Shown piece after piece: positions 36,704-45,097 of a stretch of DNA of 64,000 nt. The notes under the pieces are model-generated. The model was given only the letters and a program-made list of their open reading frames with translations, was not told the DNA's origin and did not search any database. The stretch covers positions 41,005 through 105,004 of the forward strand of contig JAFGKT010000034.1 in NCBI GenBank assembly GCA_016928435.1, read 5' to 3'. This DNA comes from Sedimentisphaerales bacterium. Its GTDB lineage: Bacteria; Planctomycetota; Phycisphaerae; Sedimentisphaerales; SM23-30. Numbering within the stretch: position 1 is the stretch's first letter; each line of letters opens with the position of its first letter. The position numbers were made by a program, and so were the translations under genes.

Positions 36704-36720
36704 GGTATGCTGTGCATACC
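36704..36720. other. Hairpin after lexA
   Basis: GGTATGC (36704-36710) and GCATACC (36714-36720) form a perfect 7-bp stem with a 3-base loop, 16 bases after the lexA stop. No U-run follows. Confidence 0.5.
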
Positions 36721-36761
36721 ATCCCTGACACCACCTGTCCCTATTTACTTCTGTGCTACCA

Positions 36762-36811
36762 TAACCAATCATAACTGTTAGCCCCCGAACTTTACGTTCG
36801 GCGGGTTCGAA
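36762..36811 (+). repeat. CCCCCGAAC palindromic repeat, copy 1
   Basis: Shares a TGTTAGCCCCCGAAC block and the flanking context (ATCATAACTG or ATCATAGCTG, then GGTTCGAA) with 37009-37078. CCGAAC (36785-36790) pairs with GTTCGG (36796-36801). A second palindrome, CCAGC/GCTGG, lies at about 36845-36857. Confidence 0.65.
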
Positions 36812-37008
36812 CTCCCTGTGCGCATCATCACTGACTTTGTCATGCCAGCGCAGGCTGGTATCCATCCCTGATGTCACCTGTCCCTATTTAACCGCGCCCA
36901 ACCATCCGTTTACGCCGGTACGGTCGGTAATTTCGAACCATTTGCCCAATTGTTACCCACGCGGGTCCCTGACGTTCCAATTCCCCAACCAACCTCTGCT
37001 CTCCATTA

Positions 37009-37078
37009 ACCCATCATAGCTGTTAGCCCCCGAACGTAAGCAACATTTATGTTGCTCTAGCTCGGGGGTTCGAAATCC
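37009..37078 (+). repeat. CCCCCGAAC palindromic repeat, copy 2 with nested hairpin
   Basis: The outer stem CCCCCGA (37027-37033)/TCGGGGG (37062-37068) encloses a perfect 8-bp inner stem AGCAACAT (37039-37046)/ATGTTGCT (37049-37056). The 1.07 kb between lexA and the ROCO gene is built largely from such blocks. Confidence 0.65.
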
Positions 37079-37755
37079 AACCACAAAACATCATCCCACA
37101 GAATAGCCGTTAATCAATCACGCTGCAAATTCCCGCAACCTGGAAAATGTCCACGGACACCTTTCATTCCTCCGAATCTGATCGCCCGCTTTTCTGCATT
37201 GGAGTGACCGGAGGCGACTGAATTTACCGGGGAGCAAGTCTTTGTAAGATAAGGCTTTAGGGTTAATATACGCTCGAGCGGTATAATTGTCAGGGGCAGC
37301 CAAATGGGGACAGAAACTGCCAAGACAGGACCGCTGTTCGGCACCGAGTTGAGCGCTGGAACACGATCGGCTACATGAGACTATGGGGGTATAATTGCAG
37401 TTTTTTATAGGAACAATACGATTATTAGTTTTACTGCGAATGTCTAGATAGTATACTAAACATAATATTTACATGTGTTGATTGAAACAGTAATAACATG
37501 TGGTGTCAATCAGTTTTGTGGGCCATTTTGCCAAACAACGAAGGCAAAAACGCCTGATTCGCAATACAGCAGAGGTCATTACTTAGACATCCGTCTCCGT
37601 TTCTGGCCGTACATACCCCCATTTCGTCAAATGATCTGGAGCAATCTGATGGCTAGTTTTGTTCTAGAATGCCACGCTGAACTAGATTGACATGGTTTGG
37701 GATACTGACAAGGTAAACCACAGATAGACTAAAACGATATTGCAGGACGTCCAAG
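37079..37755. other. Intergenic region before the ROCO gene
   Basis: No convincing gene. The base composition shifts at about 37.2-37.4 kb from C-rich to balanced. An AT-rich part at 37395-37480 contains the palindrome TAGTATACTA (about 37450), whose TATACT could be a -10 element, but no matching -35 was found. A 71-codon frame at 37475-37690 is unsupported. Confidence 0.4.
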
Positions 37756-40041
37756 ATGAACGGGAGAATTGGCATGGCGGGACATGTTTCACTGCGGAGA
37801 ATACGTGAAGCAGAGCGGCGCATCGAACGAGCCATATATACCGATGCAGAAAGACTATGCCTTAACGATCTTGGCCTCCAAGAGATACCGGCGTTAGCTC
37901 GCAAGCTAAAGTCTCTACGTAAGCTTGTACTGAGAGGGAACAAATTCAAGGAAATTCCTGCCTATTTTTCTGAGAATCGCCAACTGACACATGTTGATGT
38001 TTCGAAAAACCAACTTCGCTCTTTTCCGAAGGAATTTGGGGAGCTATCGAATCTTAGGGTACTTGACGCGTCCGACAACGCTCTTTCATCCCTTCCTCGT
38101 ACTTTTGCCTCTTTACAGCTGAAGTTCCTTGATCTGAGAGGGAACAATGATCTCGGGATTCCCCCCGAGATTTTGGAGGAAGAAGACACAGGCAATCCTG
38201 CTCTTCCAGCCGACATTCTCACTTTTTATTATCGGCGTATGCACGAAACTGAACAACGCCTAAACGAAGCAAAGGTGTTGTTGGTCGGGCAAGGTGGTGT
38301 CGGCAAAACATCCCTCGTGAAACGCATTGTTCACGACACATTCGATCCCGATGAAAACAAGACGGAAGGAATCAACATCGAATCATGGCATATAAAAGCA
38401 ACACCTGCTCCCAAACATGAAGACGAGAAGGTCCGTCTCAATATCTGGGATTTTGGCGGACAGGAGATAATGCATGCGACCCATCAGTTTTTTTTGACCA
38501 AGCGTAGTCTCTACCTCCTCGTGCTTGATGCTCGTAAAGGAGAAAACGAAAGCAATATCCACTATTGGCTCAAGATAATCCAGAGCTATGGCGGAGAATC
38601 CCCCGTAATTATCGTCACCAATAAATGTGATGCGCACTTTCTTGAGTTGAACAAAAACCGACTTGCCAAAGACTACGCCCCTAATATTGTCGATTTCTTC
38701 CAGACTTCCTGTCTTACAGGAGCGGGAATAACAGAGCTTCGAAATGCTATCAAGGAGCAGATTCACAAACTCCCCCATGTATACGACATACTTCCCAAGA
38801 GCTATTTCGACGTCAAGAAGAGACTTGAGCACCTTGCACGCGAAAAGGACTTTCTTGGTATGGACGAGTTCCAATCACTCTGTCGCGAACGTGCAATCGT
38901 TGCCGAACGCGAACAGAATCGGCTCTTGAGGTTTTTACATGATTTGGGAAGTGTTCTCAACTTTGATGACCCTGACGATCCGTTCGAGTTGCGTGACACA
39001 AACATTCTGAATCCCGAATGGGTTACTGGTGGCGTTTACAGAATACTGAATAACAACATGCTTATGCAGGCTGGTGGTGTGCTCGAGTTTGCTGAGCTTC
39101 ACAGCATTCTCGGGAATAGTGGCAGTTACCCTATTGGGCGTCACAAGTTCATTGTTGAAATGATGCGAAAATTCGAGTTGTGCTTTGACTTTCCCGATAC
39201 AAACGGGCGACTTCTTCTTATTCCCCAGCTTTTGAGTCGCAACGAACCTGACATAGATTGGGACTTTTCCGATTCGCTAAATTTTCAGTACCACTATAAA
39301 GTCTTACCTCCGGGTATAATATGTCGTTTCATTGTCAGGATGCATAGTAATTTGACCGAAAAGCCTACCTACTGGCGAAGCGGTGTTGTGTTGGAGATCG
39401 ATGGAAACCGTTGTTTGGTTAGAGCGGATACAGATGCCAACAAAATATACGTCTCTGTAGGAAAATCGGATTCCGACAGGCGCCGTACACTATCAGTCAT
39501 CCGCAATACTTTCGGAGCAATTCATAACACGATTCCAAGAATTAGGCCAGTTGAAAAAGTGCCGTTACCTGATGACCCTTCAGTAGTAGTGGACTATCTC
39601 CACTTACTTAAGCTCGAAAAGCGAGATGTCATTCATTACCTACCGGAAGGAACGGATCATGAATACAATGTTGCCACACTGCTCGATGGCATCGAGTCCC
39701 GCGTCGTCAAAAAGAAGCATGATCAACGAAATGACCAGACTGAAAATCTATTCAACCAAGGCTTTTCGTTGAAACGGGTGATCGCACTTTCCTGTGTATT
39801 TGCACTTGTACTCGTTGTGCTACTTGTTACTCTAACTTGTATTAGTCATTATGTAAATGGGATTGCTATGACCACCATAACCGTAGCTGGTGTAATCTTC
39901 ACGGTCCTCTTCATAGTTATGATATCGCTTTTTACCGGAGTCTTTGGTCAACATACCGCAGAAAGTGTGATTCAACGAGTTCTGGAGAAGATTCCACGCC
40001 TTCGATTGTTTGGCGGTCGCAAATCGAAAGGGACAAGCTAA
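37756..40041 (+). CDS. ROCO-family GTPase: LRR, Roc, COR and two C-terminal membrane helices
   Basis: A 761-residue multidomain protein. Leucine-rich repeats span about 33-140 (LCLNDLGLQEIP, LVLRGNKFKEIP, VDVSKNQLRSFP, LDASDNALSSLP, LDLRGNND). The Roc GTPase follows: P-loop VGQGGVGKT (177-185), switch II WDFGGQE (231-237), and NKCD (289-292) for guanine. The COR dimerisation domain covers about 335-620. The end has two hydrophobic helices at about 675-697 and 708-731. Bacterial ROCO proteins (Chlorobium is the model) cycle between monomer and dimer with GTP; the membrane anchor here is unusual. Start may be the ATG at 37756 or that at 37774, which has GGGAG seven bases upstream. No partner gene adjoins. 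Composition differs from the neighbours, suggesting transfer. Confidence 0.92.
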   Translation: MNGRIGMAGHVSLRRIREAERRIERAIYTDAERLCLNDLGLQEIPALARKLKSLRKLVLRGNKFKEIPAYFSENRQLTHVDVSKNQLRSFPKEFGELSNLRVLDASDNALSSLPRTFASLQLKFLDLRGNNDLGIPPEILEEEDTGNPALPADILTFYYRRMHETEQRLNEAKVLLVGQGGVGKTSLVKRIVHDTFDPDENKTEGINIESWHIKATPAPKHEDEKVRLNIWDFGGQEIMHATHQFFLTKRSLYLLVLDARKGENESNIHYWLKIIQSYGGESPVIIVTNKCDAHFLELNKNRLAKDYAPNIVDFFQTSCLTGAGITELRNAIKEQIHKLPHVYDILPKSYFDVKKRLEHLAREKDFLGMDEFQSLCRERAIVAEREQNRLLRFLHDLGSVLNFDDPDDPFELRDTNILNPEWVTGGVYRILNNNMLMQAGGVLEFAELHSILGNSGSYPIGRHKFIVEMMRKFELCFDFPDTNGRLLLIPQLLSRNEPDIDWDFSDSLNFQYHYKVLPPGIICRFIVRMHSNLTEKPTYWRSGVVLEIDGNRCLVRADTDANKIYVSVGKSDSDRRRTLSVIRNTFGAIHNTIPRIRPVEKVPLPDDPSVVVDYLHLLKLEKRDVIHYLPEGTDHEYNVATLLDGIESRVVKKKHDQRNDQTENLFNQGFSLKRVIALSCVFALVLVVLLVTLTCISHYVNGIAMTTITVAGVIFTVLFIVMISLFTGVFGQHTAESVIQRVLEKIPRLRLFGGRKSKGTS

Positions 40042-40729
40042 CAACAGTGTTCAGCGAATGTAGTGAAGCAAAGATTTCCTGTACATTTATGGATCTTCCC
40101 CTACCAACCAAAAACCCAAATCTTAACTACTCCCAAATCATATCACCCCACAAAAACTCCGTCAATGCAAAACAATCCCCTTGCCTCTGGCCAAGCGGAA
40201 AACAAACTCTGCATTCCCCTTGTCGCAGCGCCTATCAGCAGCGCCATCTTCTGACCATTTGTCGTCGATCAATCTATACGATTTCGCACTCTCCCAAACC
40301 TGCTACCCACCAAACCGCGCAAAATCAGCCACCCAAAAAAAACCTCCAGTTTTTGAAAAAACCCGGCCCATTCTTCACCAAAACCGATCAAAACCGACCA
40401 GTTTTTGTCAATTTCCGAACATCTATTTTCCCGTTTCCCACCCCCGCGCGCTCCCGCCAAACCTCCGCGCATCTCACCTTCCGCCCCATTACGCCTGACT
40501 ACAAGATTAAGCGCGCCCGTAGCCCACTAATTCTCTTATTTCCGCGTCTCAATTCCGCGCGTTTTTGCTACCTGTTTTCTGCTATGTGAACTTCAAGAAA
40601 CTTCATGACCTTCGTGTTCGTGGTTAAATTTTTTCGCTATGTATCCCTGTAGCAGCGCCCAGCGGAAGCGTCATTTCCCAACCGAGTTTTGTCGGTCAAT
40701 CCACCAGTGCGGTTCGCACCGATTCGCCG
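40042..40729. other. C-rich intergenic region with degenerate repeats
   Basis: No supported gene; the open frames are rich in Pro, Lys, Ser and Thr and lack coding character. It contains two relatives of the 29208-29295 repeat (about 40220-40285 and 40650-40735) and a decayed relative of the 9-bp-period repeat at about 40525-40630 (TTCTCTTATTTCCGCGTC, then TTCGTGTTCGTGGTTAAA). Confidence 0.5.
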
Positions 40730-41434
40730 CTACTGCAAAGGCCCGAAATCCTCACCGTTGCTCTCTTCAACTTCCGCTTCATCTTCTATCGCACCCATTG
40801 TCACTTCCGTTGCTTCCAATATCTTATTGATCCGTTTCTTTACGATCGGCAAAAGAGGCACGTCCGGAATCCGCCTCAGTTCCCGCCTTCCCGAAGCATC
40901 GTATATTACCAAATCGCCCGCCAAGCATAATAGAAACTCAAAGAAATCCGGGTAGTTCGTCTGTATGCGCTTCGCGCCCCGTGCGATAGAATCATCTCTC
41001 CGACCAAACTGATAATGTTCAAACTCATTGTGCGTAATTCGCCATTTGCAATTAATTCGCGTCCAAACCCACATAATCAAATACAGCAGCGCCAGCACAA
41101 TGCTTATCGCCAACCCCAGCGTCTTGGAATACTGCGGATCCAACCCAGCGAAAAACTCATACACCTTCGAGAAAAACATCACTTGCTTAACATCACGCAG
41201 CCATAATATCGCTATCCATGCGCCAGCGATCAGCACCACCCAAAAAATGGTGAAATTGCGATTCAAATCAAACCCCAGCGTCACAAACACCACCAGCAGC
41301 GCTATCCCCCAAATCCACCCCAAAGTCTCCGCCGACATTACACTCGACAAAGGCCACAGCAAAAACCCCAAAACAATGATCGGCCAAGCGTAAATGAATT
41401 TCGGATAAGTGTAGAACTTAACTTCATGTTTCAT
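40730..41434 (-). CDS. Membrane protein of unknown function
   Basis: A 234-residue protein with four hydrophobic helices in the first 130 residues (FIYAWPIIVLGFLLWPLSSV, LGWIWGIALLVVFVTLGF, FTIFWVVLIAGAWIAILWL, TLGLAISIVLALLYLIMWVW) and a soluble C-terminal part of about 100 residues beginning WRITHNEFEHYQFGRRDDS, which could form a PH-like domain, and ending in an acidic tail. I do not recognise the family. GAGGT precedes the ATG at 41434. It stands alone. Confidence 0.75.
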   Translation of the reverse strand: MKHEVKFYTYPKFIYAWPIIVLGFLLWPLSSVMSAETLGWIWGIALLVVFVTLGFDLNRNFTIFWVVLIAGAWIAILWLRDVKQVMFFSKVYEFFAGLDPQYSKTLGLAISIVLALLYLIMWVWTRINCKWRITHNEFEHYQFGRRDDSIARGAKRIQTNYPDFFEFLLCLAGDLVIYDASGRRELRRIPDVPLLPIVKKRINKILEATEVTMGAIEDEAEVEESNGEDFGPLQ

Positions 41435-41773
41435 GATATACCTCGCAATCCATCCCCCGGATAATTTGCTTCCACCAACACCAACTCCTATTATCGCCCA
41501 ACTTGCTCGTCAACGCAAGTGCCAGAAAAATCTATTATTCCCTGCTCTTCCGTATGTATCAAGTAAACCTGGCAATGCGTATTTCTGCCGACTTTTCGTC
41601 GCAATCCTGTCAATCCTCTTAAAATCCGTTTCCCCTGCCCGTTCAAATACATATCCTATCAGCCACTTCATTTGCCGCTCTGGCTGTGCAAAGTGTTTCC
41701 TACGGCCTTGCCCCAAATAACGCACCTTGGTCGATCTATCAGTGCGATCCTAGCATCGCCTCTGGCTAACCAA

Positions 41774-41800
41774 ATCTTGTCAATCTTGTTAATCCTGTCA
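41774..41800 (+). repeat. Triple 9-bp repeat
   Basis: Three 9-mers in a row: ATCTTGTCA, ATCTTGTTA, ATCCTGTCA. A related AATCCTGTCAATCC occurs at about 41607. Such CTTGT/CCTGT repeats are widely scattered between genes in uncultured bacteria. The rest of 41435-41876 holds no gene that I can see. Confidence 0.7.
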
Positions 41801-41876
41801 CAAATTCCCTGACTGTCAGAAAATATTGACGCGCCCTTTTCGCCCCGCTTAAGCCAGCGCGCGGAATCCCCACCCG

Positions 41877-43313
41877 CTACTGCTGATTATTCTCGTCCAG
41901 CACAATCCCTCCGGTCTCAACTCGCAAACCGCCCAGTTGATTGCCCCGCAAATCGCACCCTTGAATCGTCGCCCAACCGCCGTTACGCACAATCACGCCG
42001 TAGTAGATATTGTCATGAATATGACAGCCGTAAATCAGCGGTCCCGTCGAACTGCGAACATCAACGCCAAAAATAGTATTGTCATAAATCTCACACCATT
42101 CCAGCGAACCTCTGCTGCCATGGCTAAACAAAACACCGCCGTTGTGCCCGTCATAAATCATACAATGGTTCGCGTCCGCTGTGCCGTTTTGCAGCACCGC
42201 CAGATTCGCTGATTCATTATCCCACAACTCGCAATAGTCCAGTCGCCCCCTCCCGCCTTCACTCACCAGCACCCCGCTGCCGCGATTACCTTTGATCGTA
42301 CTGAGCTGTAGTAAAACTCTGCCGTCGTTATGCGCCATCACACCTTGGCCCACAAATCCGCTCACCATGCAATCGCGCAGCGTCGCTTCGCCGCTTTCCA
42401 CCACCAACACTCCATCACCGCGACCGTTACGCAAATCGCAATTACTCAGACTCGCTCGCGACCCAGCCCCCACAAACACCCCCGCTACTCCACTGCTGCG
42501 TATCGCAAAACTGTCAAGGGTAGCACTACCGTTCGTTACGCTTACACCGCTGTTTCGTCCGCCCGTTATCATGCACCCTAATCCGCGCAGCTCACCGCCT
42601 TGCACCGTAATTCCATATTCGCCCCGTCCTTCAATCTCACAATTATCAATTTGCCCCACACCGCCGTCACGAACCCTAACCGCCGCGACTTGGCAATTCC
42701 GCAAAATGCTATTACTAATCGTCGGCTCACTCTGTCCCGTAATGTCAATACCGATCCCATATATATCGTGAATCTCGCATCCTTGCACTGTTCCTTTTGC
42801 CCCGGCCTCAAACAGAACGCCGCATTGACCGCCCCAAATTCTGCTGTTCTGTAATGTCAATTCCGTTTGTGCCCCGCGTGCGCAGACTCCCGCCCGTCCT
42901 TCGCAAATAACGTCGCAATTCTCTATAAGCAAATTCCCTCGCGCCGCTTCGACGACCACATATTGGTCATTCGTTGTGCCCAGGTGCAAAGTCATATTGG
43001 AAATTACTACGTTTTCCCCCGTCGAGATAATCGCGTTGCAGTCGTCCGCTTCCACCACCACCTTATGTACTTCGTCCACACCCGCGATAGTAACCGACCG
43101 TTCGATATTGATCGGCCCCGAATAATCTCCCTCGCTCACCAATATTTCCCCGCCGTCAGCAACCAGTACCAATGCCGATTGAATGGTCTTCACATCTTCA
43201 GGCACCAGCACCCGCGCCATCTGCTGACCAAACGCGGATGATAACCCGCCGGCCCAAACAGCCATCCCCACCATTGCGACTATCAACCAAGTTTGTTTTC
43301 GCAAAATCCGCAC
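41877..43313 (-). CDS. Secreted right-handed beta-helix protein (NosD-like)
   Basis: A 478-residue exported protein. Residues 1-30 are a signal peptide ending GLSSAFGQ. An N-terminal cap VPEDVKTIQSALVLVADGG, then more than a dozen helical rungs of about 22-24 residues (patterns such as ISNSILRNCQVAAVRV, IDNCEIEGRGEYGITV, LSNCDLRNGRGDGVLV), match PbH1 repeats of the NosD/pectate-lyase type. It has neither a PEP-CTERM tail nor a dockerin. Probably periplasmic or surface polysaccharide binding; catalytic residues cannot be assigned. Confidence 0.85.
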   Translation of the reverse strand: MRILRKQTWLIVAMVGMAVWAGGLSSAFGQQMARVLVPEDVKTIQSALVLVADGGEILVSEGDYSGPINIERSVTIAGVDEVHKVVVEADDCNAIISTGENVVISNMTLHLGTTNDQYVVVEAARGNLLIENCDVICEGRAGVCARGAQTELTLQNSRIWGGQCGVLFEAGAKGTVQGCEIHDIYGIGIDITGQSEPTISNSILRNCQVAAVRVRDGGVGQIDNCEIEGRGEYGITVQGGELRGLGCMITGGRNSGVSVTNGSATLDSFAIRSSGVAGVFVGAGSRASLSNCDLRNGRGDGVLVVESGEATLRDCMVSGFVGQGVMAHNDGRVLLQLSTIKGNRGSGVLVSEGGRGRLDYCELWDNESANLAVLQNGTADANHCMIYDGHNGGVLFSHGSRGSLEWCEIYDNTIFGVDVRSSTGPLIYGCHIHDNIYYGVIVRNGGWATIQGCDLRGNQLGGLRVETGGIVLDENNQQ

Positions 43314-43325
43314 CTTTCTGCTCGG

Positions 43326-43362
43326 TGGCTGTTACAGCCAGGTAGGGCGGGCCGTGCCCGCC
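43326..43362. repeat. Pair of small palindromes
   Basis: TGGCTG/CAGCCA (43326-43340) and GGCGGGC/GCCCGCC with loop CGT (43346-43362) are two perfect hairpins in a row upstream of the beta-helix gene. The second resembles REP-type palindromes; a partial relative, GTGCCGTGCCCGCC, lies at about 29041-29054. Confidence 0.6.
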
Positions 43363-43523
43363 ATCTAAGTATGTAACCAATTAGCTGCGATTGCCAGAGA
43401 ATACTGCAATTATCACGCAAATCGTGTGTACAGCCGGTCCGGCCCAATCAATATTATTATCGGCTTATATCACCCCTCAAAACACTGCCTATCAGCCCCC
43501 GCTATCCCCGCTCAATCCTATAC

Positions 43524-44384
43524 TTATTGCCCTTTACTCACTTTCGGTTCAATCGCCTCCGCCATCCGCGCCACCTGCGTCATCTCCTTAACGTCATGCA
43601 CTCGCACAATTTGCACTCCCGCTGCGACGCAACGAGCCACCGTCGCCGCCGTCCCAAACAGCCGATCTTCCGGTTTATCTAACCCCAAGGTCTTGCCAAT
43701 AAACGCCTTACGGCTGGCTCCCACCAAAATCGCCCGCCCCAACTCCGCGAAATCCTCCAAATGCCTCATTAGTGAATAGTTGTGTTCCACCTTTTTGCCG
43801 AACCCGATTCCCGGATCGATCAGCAACTGCTCGGCCTTTATCCCCCGTCCCACCGCAAACGCAACCCGCTCAGCCAAAAACTCTTTCACCTCATTTACCA
43901 CATCATCATATCGCGGCTCAGCCTGCATGTTACCGGGCGTGCCCTGCATGTGCATCAACACCACCGGGCAACCCGCCTCAGCCGCCAGATCCGCCATCTC
44001 TTCATCAAAACGCAACGCCGAAATATCATTGATAATCGTCGCCCCCGATTGCAGCGCCGCCCGAGCTACTTCGCAACTGGTGGTATCGATACTGATCGGC
44101 ACATCTACGCGCTGCGCCAACTTTTCGATTATTCCTGCTGTTCGTTTTATCTGCTCCTTGGCTGATACCGCTGCGCTGCCGGGCCTTGTTGATTCTCCGC
44201 CGATGTCAATTATCTCCGCGCCGTCAGCAACCATTTGCAGTGCGTGTTCAACCGCTCTCTGTGGTTCCAGCCAATTCCCTCCGTCACTGAAAGAGTCAGG
44301 CGTAACATTTAGGATTCCCATTATCACTATATGGTCCGACAGCGCCAAACTTTTGCCCCCGCAATTCAATTCAAAATTCGCCAT
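43524..44384 (-). CDS. folP: Dihydropteroate synthase
   Basis: A 286-residue TIM-barrel enzyme that joins p-aminobenzoate to dihydropterin pyrophosphate in folate synthesis, the sulfonamide target. Seen: MGILNVTPDSFSDGGNW with the Asn-Val-Thr loop, EIIDIGGESTRPGS, VPISIDTTS, IINDISAL, VVLMHMQGTPG, DPGIGFGKK, and ILVGASRKAFIG with substrate-contacting Ser-Arg-Lys; all motifs are in order. AGGATAAAAAG precedes the ATG. It starts 16 bases after the HAD gene and is probably cotranscribed with it. Confidence 0.97.
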   Translation of the reverse strand: MANFELNCGGKSLALSDHIVIMGILNVTPDSFSDGGNWLEPQRAVEHALQMVADGAEIIDIGGESTRPGSAAVSAKEQIKRTAGIIEKLAQRVDVPISIDTTSCEVARAALQSGATIINDISALRFDEEMADLAAEAGCPVVLMHMQGTPGNMQAEPRYDDVVNEVKEFLAERVAFAVGRGIKAEQLLIDPGIGFGKKVEHNYSLMRHLEDFAELGRAILVGASRKAFIGKTLGLDKPEDRLFGTAATVARCVAAGVQIVRVHDVKEMTQVARMAEAIEPKVSKGQ

Positions 44385-44399
44385 CTTTTTATCCTGCCG

Positions 44400-45044
44400 T
44401 CACGAGCGCAAAACATGCTCCGCTACTTTTCCCATCGAATCCAGCACCGCGACTCCACACCGGCGCAAACGCTTCGCTGACTGATGACCGCGACTCAGCA
44501 ACACGCAACCAACTCCCATTGCCTGGGCTACCTCGTAATCATGCAGCGTATCGCCTACCATCAACACTTCGTTTGCGTCGTGTTCCAGTTGCTCGATCAG
44601 CCATTTGCCGTTCTCCAGCTTCGACGCCGCGGCATAATCGTTCAACCCGATCAAATGCTCAAATACTCCAGCCAAGCCGAACATCTCGACCGCTTCCTCC
44701 AATCGCTTTTGATGATAAGCCGAAAGCACCGATTGGCTCAGCCCTGTGTCGCTGAACGCCCCCAAAGTCGCCTCCGCTCCTTCTTGCAATCGGCAGCGAT
44801 CCAAGTTCGCTCTATACCCCGCGATATACTCATCAGCGACCAGGTCGTATCCCTCTTTGGCGAAATCCACCCCCAGCAGACTGTAAAAATCCTGTACCGG
44901 AAAATCAAACAACTCCCGATATCGCGCCACCTCTATCTCAGCCAAGCCCCGCCTGCTCAACATCCCCTTCAATACCCCCACGCAAACTTCAACATCATTC
45001 AGCAGTGTCCCGTTCCAATCCCATATCACATGCTTATAGCGCAT
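44400..45044 (-). CDS. HAD-superfamily phosphatase, phosphoglycolate-phosphatase-like
   Basis: A 214-residue hydrolase. Motif I is VIWDWNGTLLND, where the second acid is Asn-flanked as in Gph-like proteins of the DWNGTL subgroup; a helical cap spans about 15-80; motif II is SVLSAYHQ; motif IV is VLMVGDTLHDYEVA with metal-binding Asp. The ATG at 45044 is preferred to a GTG at 45053. It sits between folP and purM on the same strand. Substrate unknown; a phosphoglycolate-like or nucleotide phosphate is plausible. Confidence 0.85.
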   Translation of the reverse strand: MRYKHVIWDWNGTLLNDVEVCVGVLKGMLSRRGLAEIEVARYRELFDFPVQDFYSLLGVDFAKEGYDLVADEYIAGYRANLDRCRLQEGAEATLGAFSDTGLSQSVLSAYHQKRLEEAVEMFGLAGVFEHLIGLNDYAAASKLENGKWLIEQLEHDANEVLMVGDTLHDYEVAQAMGVGCVLLSRGHQSAKRLRRCGVAVLDSMGKVAEHVLRS

Positions 45045-45097
45045 AGAACTCACTGGTTACTTCAAAGAGTATATTGTTCCCAAGGGCGACAAGAGCT

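Noticed and set aside
36774..37078. tRNA-like element (GGTTCGAA)
   Set aside because: Only the T-loop-like box is present; no acceptor, D or anticodon arm can be formed.
37475..37690. 71-codon frame before the ROCO gene
   Set aside because: No ribosome binding site, unusual composition, and no recognisable domain.
40047..40589. 180-codon frame after the ROCO gene
   Set aside because: Rich in Pro, Ser, Thr, Lys and His throughout, crosses degenerate repeats, and lacks any domain or start signal.
35093..41876. CRISPR array or integron-like array
   Set aside because: Repeats here are few, differ from each other and are irregularly spaced; there are no cas or integrase genes.
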